Positions 1-9,637 of a DNA stretch of 64,000 nt are shown piece after piece. Position 1 is the first letter of the stretch, and each line of letters starts with the position of its first letter. The position numbers and the translations under genes are program-made. The DNA is taken from positions 248,001-312,000 of the forward strand of contig BCJJ01000026.1 in assembly GCA_039545355.1 (NCBI GenBank), read 5' to 3'. The stretch is from Trichosporon coremiiforme (taxonomy: Eukaryota; Basidiomycota; Tremellomycetes; Trichosporonales; Trichosporonaceae). Under the pieces are notes generated by a model, which worked only from the letters and a program-made list of their open reading frames with translations, made no database searches and had not been told where the DNA came from.

Positions 1-1137
1 TTAGCTGCTCCCTCCCAGCAATACCAGCCACAGCGTCTTCTGCCTCCGTCTTCCACTCCTGCACCCCTTCGTGCACCACCAGACACGGAAGGGCAAGGAC
101 CGTTTGTCAGCCAAATCTGGCCGGCGGGCGCCGCAGTCGATGGCGACGCCATTCAAAACCCGCACACGACTGCGCCCTTCGCACCACACAGCACGCAAGG
201 TCACGGGGCTTCTGGCTTCCCACCATCGCGGACTTGCACGGCCGCTGGCGGCATCGCAACCGTGAGCACTGCAGGAGCGGGTGCGATAGGAGGTGTGATA
301 AGTGCACTCGATGCAAGAACCGCAGCGCCTGACCAGGCAGTTCCACCAGGTCACGAGGTAAAAGGCGAGATTGCGCACATCGGTTGTGCGCCCCGTACAC
401 ATGAGCATAACTTGGCGAGCTCGGTTCCCACTCCAGTTCAGCAACAGGATAATCTCGAAAGTCTCCTGTCCAGCAGCTTGCAAGGTGGGGGAGTGTTCGA
501 CGGGGGCTTACCGGATCATACAGGACGACGCACACAGACGAGCGACTCGGGATACTCAAAGGCAGCCATATCGAGGCCGCCCTCTGGCATCCCCATCCCA
601 CCCATCCCTCCCACCAACACTTCCATCTCACTCAATCTGTCCCAGCCAAACGGTGCCCACGCGTCCTTCGGAGTGAGGAACGACAGCACTTGCGATCACC
701 ACCACACTCTCGACCCGATAAACACGGCAGAGTGCAACACGCCGCTCGTCGACAGTTTCACAACCCGAACCGACGTCCACACCGCGGCCAACACGACGGA
801 CCGAACGACGACCGGCGCACACACCGCCTACGCATACTCTGATCCTCAGACCCAGCCTCAGTCAAGTCGATCTGCCGTTCAGGTCGCCTCATCAAGGATA
901 GCAACGATTGCCAACGTTATGACTATCATGAACCTGCCCGATACGACGTCGAGTCCATCGCTCAACTCGCCAGTCCTCGAGACGCCGCACACCGTGTCTC
1001 TACCCGAACCCACGTCCTCGAATGACGATGATCGCATGCCCAAGGTGGAGATCGGGGCCGAGAAGTCTCACGCCATCGGTGTCCCTTCAAACTCTGCGAT
1101 ATACAGCCAGCCGGACAGCCATCTGATTTTCTCGTGA
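1..1137 (+). CDS. partial low-complexity ORF at left edge (3' part of a gene, uncertain)
   Basis: A frame with no stop runs from the first base to a TGA ending at 1137, about 378 codons. It is rich in Pro, Ser, Thr and Gln with no recognisable domain, which fits the disordered tail of a regulatory protein entering from the left. The opposite strand is also open over 1-483 but gives a Cys/Trp/Arg-rich peptide that does not look like a protein. The stop overlaps a GTGAGT donor-like hexamer at 1134, so this could instead be an upstream exon that splices onward, possibly into the forkhead gene. No start is visible. The evidence is openness and composition only. Confidence 0.4.
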   Translation, partial: LAAPSQQYQPQRLLPPSSTPAPLRAPPDTEGQGPFVSQIWPAGAAVDGDAIQNPHTTAPFAPHSTQGHGASGFPPSRTCTAAGGIATVSTAGAGAIGGVISALDARTAAPDQAVPPGHEVKGEIAHIGCAPRTHEHNLASSVPTPVQQQDNLESLLSSSLQGGGVFDGGLPDHTGRRTQTSDSGYSKAAISRPPSGIPIPPIPPTNTSISLNLSQPNGAHASFGVRNDSTCDHHHTLDPINTAECNTPLVDSFTTRTDVHTAANTTDRTTTGAHTAYAYSDPQTQPQSSRSAVQVASSRIATIANVMTIMNLPDTTSSPSLNSPVLETPHTVSLPEPTSSNDDDRMPKVEIGAEKSHAIGVPSNSAIYSQPDSHLIFS

Positions 1138-1835
1138 GTGTGTTTGCATCCCTTGTCTGAGGAGTATCTGCGATGGGGCCTGCATGCGTCGGGAAATGAC
1201 TGGAACCATCCTGTGCGAAGGCTGCGAGGGGCGTGGAGGGTGTGGAGTGCATGCCTACGGGGATGTCTGCCCCCTGTGGGGTGGACTGGCTGGTAGCTGG
1301 CACGGAGGTGGCAGATACGCCACTGCAGTGGCGAGTTGGTCCCGCCCAGCTGATTCTGGATGCCGACGATGGACCGATCGCAGCATACGGCCTCGGCTGG
1401 TCACCCTATCGCTTGCATCATCACTCTCTCGCCTCTCTCGCATGAGCATGGCGGGGCCAGGGTGGATGGGTGGAACGACGCGCGAGGTGATCTGGTGTCG
1501 GATGCCAATCAAACAGAGTGGTATGGCGGCTGGGCGAAGACCCGAAGGGGAATGTGACATGAGAGGGGAAAGGATCCGTTGCGCACAGGTGCGACGGTGC
1601 AGCGAGCGGGCGAGCAGGCGAGCAGGCGAGCAGACCAGCAGGGCAGCCCGGGGCCAGTCGCTTGATCGTCCGTCGACTCCGACTCCGTGTTTGCGGCGGC
1701 GCACCCAAGCGTCCACGGAACTCTCTCACCACTCAACCCCACCCAGGACACCCAGGACACAGCGCTGATGACACCAGTGTGCCGCGACAGGGCGACCCGA
1801 CCCAGGCCCCCGCACCCATTGACAGGACCCGCCAA
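1138..1835. other. intergenic, probable promoter of the forkhead gene
   Basis: No frame here looks coding on either strand. There is a short G/C repeat of the form GCGAGCAGGCGAGCAGGCGA near 1605-1632. The stretch probably carries the 5' leader and promoter of the gene starting at 1836. Confidence 0.5.
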
Positions 1836-4057
1836 ATGCCATATTACCCGGCGCATCAGCAACTCTCCATTAGCACCGCCGCCTCCTCCATCGTCCCGTC
1901 AGCGTCTTACAACACTCAGTCAGCGCACACCCAGACTCCTTCCTCTTCATCCTCTCAACCCACATCCTTCATCCCTCTCTCCTACCACACACCCCACTAC
2001 ACAACCCCCTCTCACCTCCAGCCGAGGCCTACGCCTCCATCCGAGTCCTTGTCGACACTGCCCAACCAGCCCTTCCCGTCGACGCCCGTCTCGCAGCAGT
2101 CGTACCAGCTCCAGACGCCCCAGTACCCCTTCACTCCGGAGGCATCCGAGTCCTCACGCAGCTATCCGCACTACACGCCGTACCAGTTTGGCTCGCAGCC
2201 CGGCCCGTCTGAGCAGTTCACGCCCTACTCCGATCCAACTTACACGCCGACCCCTGCAGCACCCGGCGGACCAGGGGGAACACTCGTCCACCGACCATCC
2301 TACCCGCCCAGCTACTTCTCCAGGTGGTACAACAGCGGCAGCACCACTCCAACCGGCCCACACCCCTACCACTGCCAGCAGATGGTGCAGCGTCCATCTG
2401 AGCCAATCCTCGCCCCGGGCGAGGACGTTGCGCAGCGTCCCCCCGCCTGCTACGCCGCGCTCATCGCCGAGGCGCTCCTCCTTTCCGACGCACCGCACCA
2501 GCTACTCGTGTCCGAGATCTCCGAGTCGATCAAGTCCCGCTATGTCTGTGAGTACGACCGTCCCTCGCATGCGCCATCCGCAGCCCTGGCTTGATAAGCG
2601 CCTTATCAGTGTCTGTTGTCTCGGCACATACGTCCAATAATGGGCGGCGAGACAACGACATGGGCTGCTCACACGCAACATTGATTGTCGTCGGCTGTGC
2701 ACTGGGAGGGTGCGGGGCAACGCACAGCGTGGCGTCATCAAACCGCCGCTGACACACAGACTACCGCCAGTTCCCGTCCAAGATCTACAACGGGGTGCGG
2801 CACCAGACGTCGATGTGCAAGGCGTTCGTGAAGCTGAACCGGCCGTGGGGCGACCAGTCAGGCGGCGCGCGCAAGTGGGCGATCCGCGACGGATGCCAGA
2901 ACAGTTTCCAAATGGGATCGCCGACGTGGACGCCTCCACCCCGCTTTTCGCAGAACGCCCAGGTCGCGCAGGCCGCCAAGCTCAAGGCCAAGGCGCAGAT
3001 CCGCAGCATGGGCAAGTCGAAAACCCTCGCCTTGGGGCGCGGGGAGGACTCGCCGGAGCGCGAGCCGAACCCGTTCGACGACACCAATGGCCCCTCGAAC
3101 GGCAACGCGTGGGACCCCGACCGCGACCCGCACCCGTGGATCAATGAGCCGGCATACCAGGCCCATCTGGCGAAGCGGAAGCAGGAACTCGCCCTCAACC
3201 CCGACGGCATCGAGCCGCGCACGCCCCCCAACCCCCAGTACTACCCGCCTAACGGCTACTCCATGTCCCCCGTTAGCCCGTACAGCTACAGCCACGAGCA
3301 GTACATGTCATCTGGAGGCTGGCACCCGGCCTACTCGCCCGAGCCCTACCCCGCCGCATACCACGACACGCCCGTTCCGAGCGGGACAGCAAACCCCTCC
3401 CACCTCAGTGGTGCCAGCAACGCCAGCGCGAGTGGAGCCAGCGGCGTCAGCGGCAGCGGTGCCAGTGGAGCAAGCGGCTCGAGCCAGGCCAGGTCGTACC
3501 CCGACTCGCACTCGAGCGAGTACCACACGCCCCAGCAGTCCCCCTACTACACCTTCAACTACAGCGGCTACTTGCAGGCGTCGCCGTCGCAGCCCGCTCT
3601 GTATCCCCCCTACCAGCCCGTGAGCCCCACGGCGGCTACGTACCCCTCGGTGTCGGCCGGTCCCTCCAACGGATGCTACTACTGGAACAACCCGTACCGT
3701 GCCGGGTCCGGCTTTGGATCCAGCTTTGCTTCGTCGGGACCCAGCTTCCAAGGTGGCAGCTTCAGCCCGCCCGGGCCCGGGTTCTCCAGCATGAGCAACA
3801 GCATAGGCAGCATGGGCGGCGGTATGAGCAACAGCCTCAACTCGAGCATGAACAGCAGCTCTGCGTCCAGCAACGGGAACGGAGGCAGCGGAGGCTTCAA
3901 CGGGATTGGAGGGGGGCAGGGCAGCGGCCCTGGCGGACCCAGCGGGGGCGGGTTCAACCCCCAGGCGACCGGGAACAACAGCACAATGTACGACGGCGCA
4001 GATGAGGACTCGCCTCTGACTGAGATCCCGACGCCTGAGTTCAAGACCGAGCCGTAG
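1836..4057 (+). CDS. forkhead-family transcription factor
   Basis: Exons 1836-2547 and 2760-4057 give a 669-residue protein. The GTGAGT...CAG intron splits a Tyr codon inside the DNA-binding domain, and joining in phase restores it. The domain at about residues 206-285 reads YAALIAEALL, then SEISESIKSRY, then YNGVRHQTSMCKAFVKL and a basic wing ending GGARKWAIRDGCQNSF. This matches the forkhead winged-helix layout (helix 1, helix 2, recognition helix with RHxxSxxxxFVK). The N-terminal 200 residues and the C-terminal 380 are Pro/Ser/Tyr/Gly/Asn-rich and disordered, including a Ser-Gly-Ala run near 3410-3490. Expected to act in the nucleus as a sequence-specific regulator. The recognition helix differs from the usual NSIRHNLSLN, so the exact subfamily is unclear. 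The start is the first ATG in the frame giving a plausible N terminus; longer in-frame openness upstream is probably leader. Confidence 0.85.
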
Positions 4058-4665
4058 GTGCATCTCCAGTCATGGCCACCGTCGTCATCCCCACATCACC
4101 CAACCCAACACAGTGCGGCAACAAGGGAGTCGCCCCAAAGCAGGAGGAGGACCGACCTCAAGATCTCAGAAGAAGCAGCGAGAGCAAGTGTAAGAAGTGT
4201 AAAATGTGCAGTACCCAATCATCCATCCAACAGATCAACGACCATCTCCCCGTGGTCACATCCCCGCAATCCATCAATCCGAAGAAAAAGCAAAATGTTG
4301 TGTATAGAGTAAGCGCTAGTCCTGGTTTTCGTTTCACTTTCTCTTCTCTCTTTCCGGTCATTTCATGTTCATTCTGCGTTAATCGTATGCATAACGCGAG
4401 GACGATATGCATGCTATACTCTTTTACTCTGATGTCTTGAATGAGTAAATGACGGAACGAAGAGAAGAAGAAGAGGGGTGGCCAATTCAAGGCACGACTG
4501 ATAACCACGTGCGCCCTTATCTTAGCTCTGAAACTACTCCTTTAGTGCGCCCTACACGTCCCACCCATTATTGTCTTCACGAACCCCCCAACACTTGCAA
4601 CTTCATTCTCTGAGCTCTTCACAAATGATCGATGAACTCTACACAAAGTGGAGAGCAGAACACGC
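4058..4665. other. 3' flank of forkhead gene
   Basis: A short ATG ORF at 4072-4440 has no protein-like composition and lies directly after the stop, so it is taken as 3' UTR. Nothing else is recognised before the tRNA. Confidence 0.5.
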
Positions 4666-4670
4666 AAAAA
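4666..4670 (-). terminator. RNA polymerase III T-tract terminator
   Basis: Five T on the minus strand, two bases past the tRNA-Pro discriminator base, the normal Pol III stop signal. Confidence 0.75.
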
Positions 4671-4671
4671 C

Positions 4672-4792
4672 GGTCCTCGCCGGGATTTGAACCCGGGGCC
4701 ACTCCCAATCCGACTCCAGAGGAGACGAGGAGGCAAAGCTCAAGATGTTAGATCACCCTAAGAGAATATGATAACCACTACACCACGAGAAC
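4672..4792 (-). tRNA. tRNA-Pro(AGG) with a 48-nt intron
   Basis: The minus strand folds into a full cloverleaf. The 7-bp acceptor is GTTCTCG with CGAGGAC (one G-U), the anticodon stem is TTCTC/GGGAG, and the T arm is CCGGG-TTCAAAT-CCCGG. The anticodon loop is TTAGGG then T, giving anticodon AGG at 4757-4759 with G37 next to it. An intron at 4708-4755 sits at the canonical position between bases 37 and 38. Removing it leaves exactly 73 nt with discriminator C. The A box (TGGTGTAGTGG) and B box (GGTTCAAATCC) internal promoters are intact. It decodes CCU/CCC proline codons. Confidence 0.93.
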
Positions 4793-4959
4793 GTCCGAAG
4801 ACTTGGCACGTGGATCGCTGCATCGGCGGGGTGATGTTCAGAGGCCGTGCGTTCGGGGATGCGGAGGTGGCGGCTAGTTGATGGGAATGGCGAGGGGAGA
4901 ATGTTGGTACTGTATGTTGAGAGGTTAGGCAGGGGTCGAACGGGAAGCGGCGCGTTGCC

Positions 4960-6065
4960 GACCGATCAACTTGGAAGTTACTGGTAGTCAGCTTAGAGAG
5001 CAGCGCGCAACTCACCGATACCCATAGAGGGCCGTAGTCTTGTGAGAGGCGAAGCGGCGAAGGTTCAGTCATCAGAAGGTCGCACACCCTGTACCCGTAT
5101 AGTCGCCGAGCGTTGCGCCAGCTGAGAACTTGGATGCAGTCCAAGTTCTCCACTCCACGCGTGCTACAGGTCTTGAATGCCGCTGCGAATGCTTCTTCTG
5201 AGATCTCTGGCGTTTGCTGGAGGAGCTCGGACGGACCTTCGAGAGGCCAAGTAGCGGTAGCGAGAATGCAGACAACCGTGCAGAACTCATTTCCAGCCTG
5301 CTCTGCCAAGTTCTCTAGGAGCAGTTAAGGTCCATAGAGTCGTCTTCCTCAGACGACCCTTCGGTGTCGTCTGCGTGCTTTTCCACCCTGGGATGGAGAA
5401 CAGTTGTGAAGTTGTGAGGCGTCGAGGGAATGAAGCCGCTCACTGCAAGGGGCATCATGTCGGATGCCTCTGTCGACGGGTAAGATAGCTTAAAAACGTG
5501 TTTGTTAACTGGGCAAGGGAACAGACAATTACAATTGGGGTCATTTCTTCGTGGCAAGTTCTTAGCCTTAGAGAGGTGACGAGGGTCTCGCAACCCAAGC
5601 GATCCAACACGGCGTCGAGGTCATGACAGTTTTGCGTGTCAGCTTCCAGAAACTGGAAGACACTGTTGAAGCCTATAATGCGGTCGACCGTCGACAAATG
5701 CTGAGCTACGGGGCACCGCTTGCCTTCCTCCGGCTCGGTGCAGCTGTACCGGCAGAGCGACGTGGGTGGATGAGTGACGTTGACGATCTTGGGCGCCTTG
5801 TGGCCGTTCGCGTAGAACATGTGGCAGAGGAGAGTCGTGCAGGGAAGAGTACAACTGAAGCTTAATCGACGACAGCCTCAGGTCGAGTCGCAGTATCGGT
5901 GGAGGAAACGTGAAGAACGCGATGAGACAATGTGACTTGCTCCCAGAGATCCTTGTCCGCTCTGGCCTGGAAAGAGGAGCATGTCAGTCGTATGACTCCG
6001 AGACCTGGGCCGTCGAGGTGGTCGTAGACGTTGTCGAAGTCAGGACGAGGTCGTGAGGAGGGGAA
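4960..6065 (-). pseudogene. F-box-like paralog, unit 1 (full-length but broken)
   Basis: The first of three related units on the minus strand. The N-terminal F-box-like block starts near 6060 (core GLGVIRLTCSSFQARADKDLWEQV). It continues to an in-frame TAA just before 5860, resumes from 5820 (KIVNVTHPP, then FLEADTQNCHDLD), changes frame near 5540 (NKHVFKLSYPS) and changes again near 5330 (VCILATATWPLEGP, then SEEAFAAAFKTC). Every block aligns in order with unit 3, so the breaks are disruptions of one ancestral gene and not separate genes. Some breaks could be unrecognised introns, but none has good splice sites in the right phase. The family resembles F-box-like paralogs expanded in Trichosporonales. 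Function unknown. Confidence 0.6.
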
Positions 6066-6469
6066 GAGGTCGGTTAGATGATGAATTCAGAAGAGGAGAT
6101 GGGAAAGAGGAGGTGAGAAAGTGTGGAGCAAGGTGAAGACAGGTTGACGTGTACAGGGCGTCAGGCGGTCGTGACCAGATCAGGATTCGCAGGGTTGGCA
6201 ACTGGTTATGAAACGACGCATCAAAGTGCATCAGGCTACGGTGCTATCCTATATCTTGCCAACTGTGTGGATTAGGCCATGGGCGAATGGAACCGATCGG
6301 AACATTGTGTTCGGACGTTGATGCGTTCGGAGGCGGGGACTTAGTGTAGCGGAGGGTCGTACTGTGGACGGAATGTTGCAACAGGGCGGGAGGAGGAAGG
6401 TTACTCGAAGGAAGGTCAAAGTATAATGTGAAGCGCAGAATGCACAATGAGATGTTTCATGGCGTGGGG

Positions 6470-7359
6470 AGCCTACGCCTACGTAGAAGCTTGTGTCGTA
6501 GTCCCAGGGCGGAGCTGCCTTGCGTACTAATCGTATCGCCGATGGCTCAGACGCCAGCAGGTTGCACACCGTTCTCCAAAGCGTTCGCGCATGTCGGACC
6601 AATTGATGATGTTGATGCTGTCCAATCTCCCTACAATCTGTCCAGCCCGGTTGTTGTGGGCTGCCCTGAAAGCTGCTTCGGAGGTATGCGGTGTCTTCTC
6701 TTGCTAGTCGGGGGGCTCTTGCAAGTCGGGGGAACCTTGCAAGTCGGGGGAACCTTGTGGGGGCCAAGAGTCGATTCCGACAAAGTGATGCTGTTGCCGC
6801 TAAGCTCGGAGGCGATATCTGAGACGTCGTCAACAAAAGCCCCACATCGTCGGGGCGCCCAAGATAGCTACGCTTTACACGTGCATCCTCTAGCTGCTTC
6901 GGACAGAACAGAATGGTAATAACGAAGGGGGCTGACTGGCTGTACGGGATGACTCCCAGAGGCAGGGCAGGCGAATCTCGGCGGGTATGACACTCGGAAG
7001 ATGTGGGTGTTGTTCGGGTAGAGGAACAAGTAGTTCGGGCGGAATTGTTCTGGGCGGGCTCTTAACGTCTGCGAAATGATAAGAAGCTTGCACTTTGAGC
7101 TCTCGAGCGCCACATCAACGTCTTCGCAGGTGTACGTGTCGGCTTCAAGAACGTGGATAACTAGGCTGGACCACAATGAGCGGTTAATCCTCGGAAGATG
7201 CTTCCCAACCGGGCAGCCCATTTGGCCTGCATCTAGGTCGCAACATTGGTAGAAGCACCCGTCAACGGGTGGATGTTGGACATTGAGGACCTTGGTGACG
7301 CCGATGTGATCGTACAAATGGGGCTGAGCCGCGACAGCTGGTCCTAGTCGGTAGCTCAT
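6470..7359 (-). pseudogene. F-box-like paralog, unit 2 (N-terminally truncated, frameshifted)
   Basis: The minus-strand ORF 6868-7395 carries the family core: HIGVTKVLNVQHPP, then VLEADTYTCEDVD, then NNTHIFRVSYPP. The next blocks, IDSWPPQGSPDLQ and TPHTSEAAFRAA, then NIINWSDM, are in other frames after stop codons. No F-box block precedes it: the ATG at 7359 overlaps the TGA of unit 3. An 18-bp direct repeat (6720-6756 region) lies in the part encoding GSPDLQ and has expanded it. Homology to units 1 and 3 is seen directly by aligning the translations. It is unlikely to make a functional protein. Confidence 0.6.
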
Positions 7360-8436
7360 TGGGTAGGAGGGATGCCGTCCGCCAAGAGAGAGCACGTAGC
7401 CTCTCCGGCTTCCTTATGCAGTTGCTCCCACGTTATGATCTTGACGTTCTCTAAAAGTTTTACCTTTCTGGTTGGTTCGTGCGGTAGTGTCTCTTGCACG
7501 CCTTCAAAGCCGCCTGGAAAGCTTTGGCAGTCGTGTGAGGCGTTGACTGGCGCAGATCTCGAGGACCGTGAGGCGGCCAGTCGTCAATCGCAACGAGGGA
7601 AATTTTGTTTGCGAAGCCATCCGTGGCACAAGGTACTGTACTATGTGGTTGATGAACGATTCCACGCCAGGCGATAAAAATTGAGCAGGCTCCCGATTGG
7701 CGTCGCCCTCGATACTCTCTGGGTGTAAAAGCACGATGATATGGCGGAGACTGAAGTCCAATGGCTTCATGAATTCGATCGTGCAGGCTGTGACCAGGCC
7801 GCGGGGAGGATACGCGAGCTTGAAAATGTGCTGTGGTGCAAAAAGGGAGATGGGGTAGTCTGAGCCAAACTTGGCGAGGCTAAGAGAATATGAGGTGATG
7901 CAAGAACGGAAGCCCCCACACTGGCATATGAGAGCAAGGTCCGAACAGAAGTAGGTGTCGGGATGGAGGAGTTGAACGGTCACGCCGGCGCCGACAGTAT
8001 CGCTGATAAACTCAAGTACATTGGTGGTGGGGCAAGGGCTGCCAGAGAAGCAATCGCTGTCTTTTGGCCAGTCATCCTCACAATGAGACATGCCTGCTCG
8101 TGACATGCCCCCTCGATCTGCTCTTCCTGGGTAGTGAACAACGCTGACGGTCTTGGTAATCTGGGGATGGCCGTCCTGGTAGGCTCGAGGAAGAGGGCAT
8201 CCGTATCGAGTGGAGTACGTCTGCGGCCGCGTGTACACAAGTGCTTCAGGATGAGAGCGATCGTCTGAGGACGTGCACATCATGACACCACGGGATACCG
8301 TGAGGTTTTCCCATAGATCGATCTCGACGCGGTGTCGAAGAGCGGTGCAGGTAAGTCCCAATGACCTTCATGCTTCAGCGTCGACGCAGGCGTAGATGCG
8401 GTCGAAGATGTGCGGGAAGAACTTCCAATCGATCAT
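7356..8436 (-). pseudogene. F-box-like paralog, unit 3 (nonsense codon and two frameshifts)
   Basis: From ATG 8436 the frame reads MIDWKFFPHIFDRIYACVDAEA, then TGA (8368-8370), then RSLGLTCTALRHRVEIDLWENL. This is a typical F-box-like helix pair interrupted by one stop, where a TTG Leu would restore the pattern. A long open stretch, 7504-8367, follows and carries the family core (QHIFKLAYPPRG, FSLRHIIVLLHP). Near 7625 the homologous frame shifts (ANKISLVAIDDWPPHGP, then TAKAFQAALKAC). It shifts again near 7465 (VKLLENVKIITWEQLHKEAGE), ending at TGA 7356-7358. It is the best-preserved unit but still broken in at least three places. A sequencing error at any one site cannot be excluded. Confidence 0.6.
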
Positions 8437-9040
8437 GACAGGGAGCGGATTGTCGTCGTCTATGCTGCAGCTGGCACGGTCGAGTCTGTTGATGGTGGAG
8501 AAACAACAAGAAAGAAGGAGGTCAAGGACGGGACGAGGGGAGACGTTGGATCAGAAATGGCCCCGTGGCAGCCGTAGTCGGGGCGCAGGAGCAGGCAGGC
8601 GAAGAGGACAACAGGCGCGAGCGGGAGTGTCGCGTGCCTCTCCTGCTCCTCTTTGGTCATGAGCCTGGCCGTCTGTGACTGTTGATGTCGCCCACTCAAC
8701 GTCACCTATCAGCGCCTGTTAGTCAAGATCAGTGTCGAAGAAATTCCTCTGCCTCCCTTCGAGCACCGTCTAACGGGACTTTGTTCCCTTCAAGGTTGGA
8801 ACCTCGTCCCGATCGGTCCCAGTCCACACAAGTGAGCTGTGCAAGGGACACTGCTCACGCCGCTTAAATCATGCTTTCATGTTCGATTTCGACTCATGAC
8901 CAATCTCCCATCCTCACCCACTGACGAGACAACACGACACGAGACTTGCCGCCTGTCCCTAGACTCACAGGGCGCGGGATCTCAACTCTGCCGGACCACC
9001 GGACCACTTGTTCAGTACCTTCTCTCGACGTGAAACCACC
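8437..9040. other. intergenic between pseudogene array and zinc-ribbon gene
   Basis: Short overlapping ORFs on both strands (for example 8460-8705 minus) have no recognisable content. The stretch probably holds the promoter of the gene at 9041. Confidence 0.45.
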
Positions 9041-9637
9041 ATGCCCTTAAGCTCGCACTCCACAAGTTCCTCAAGCCCCAGCAGCAGGACAATCTCCACA
9101 CGATGGAGGGAACATCTACGCCTGCGCTTCCGCCGCCGCGAGTACACCACTCTCAGTCATCAAGGCCCCGCGCCCAGCCCTTCCAGTACCTCCGCGGGAG
9201 CTAGTTTCGAGACACGCAACTGCACGGCAGACTCCAGCTCACAGCTTGAGGAAGACATCTGGGTGAATCGAGACACGCTGAACTGTCATGAGCTACCCGA
9301 GTCGATTGAGAGTCACTCCGAGGGCTGTCACAGCAAGGAAGATGGCGCCCCCGCCAAGAGTATCAGCAGTAACGAGAACGGCTGTGGTGAGGGCACCATG
9401 GAGGAAGACCAGCCTCAACGAGCTGGATTCACCCAAACGCAGCAGCCTGCCCAGAAGGACGGCAGTGACCAAGTCGAATATCAACAGCCTGAGCCAAGTC
9501 CAAGCAGCGCTGGTCCACCTCATCCGCCGATCCCAAGCAGAAAGTCCTACCGCTGCCGAATCTGCGGAACAACGTACTACGCTCAGAGCCAGACAAGAGG
9601 GCTGTGCTATATCTGCACAAACACACTTTCCCTGTAG
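9041..9637 (+). CDS. small protein with C-terminal zinc ribbon
   Basis: A single-exon ORF of 198 residues beginning at the ATG in CCACCATG. The first 160 residues are Ser/Glu/Gln/Pro-rich and look disordered, with an Arg-rich patch (WREHLRLRFRRREY). The C terminus has CRICGTTYYAQSQTRGLCYIC, a Cys-x2-Cys-x13-Cys-x2-Cys pattern that would bind one zinc ion as a ribbon. No family is recognised beyond the zinc-ribbon shape. It could act in protein or nucleic-acid binding, but nothing in the sequence decides this. The neighbouring array is on the other strand and does not suggest a role. Confidence 0.6.
   Translation: MPLSSHSTSSSSPSSRTISTRWREHLRLRFRRREYTTLSHQGPAPSPSSTSAGASFETRNCTADSSSQLEEDIWVNRDTLNCHELPESIESHSEGCHSKEDGAPAKSISSNENGCGEGTMEEDQPQRAGFTQTQQPAQKDGSDQVEYQQPEPSPSSAGPPHPPIPSRKSYRCRICGTTYYAQSQTRGLCYICTNTLSL

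Noticed and set aside
262..345. Zn(2)Cys6-like CDRRCDKCTRCKNRSA in one frame near the left edge
   Set aside because: That frame stops immediately after and the cysteine spacing does not match CxxCRxRKxxC.
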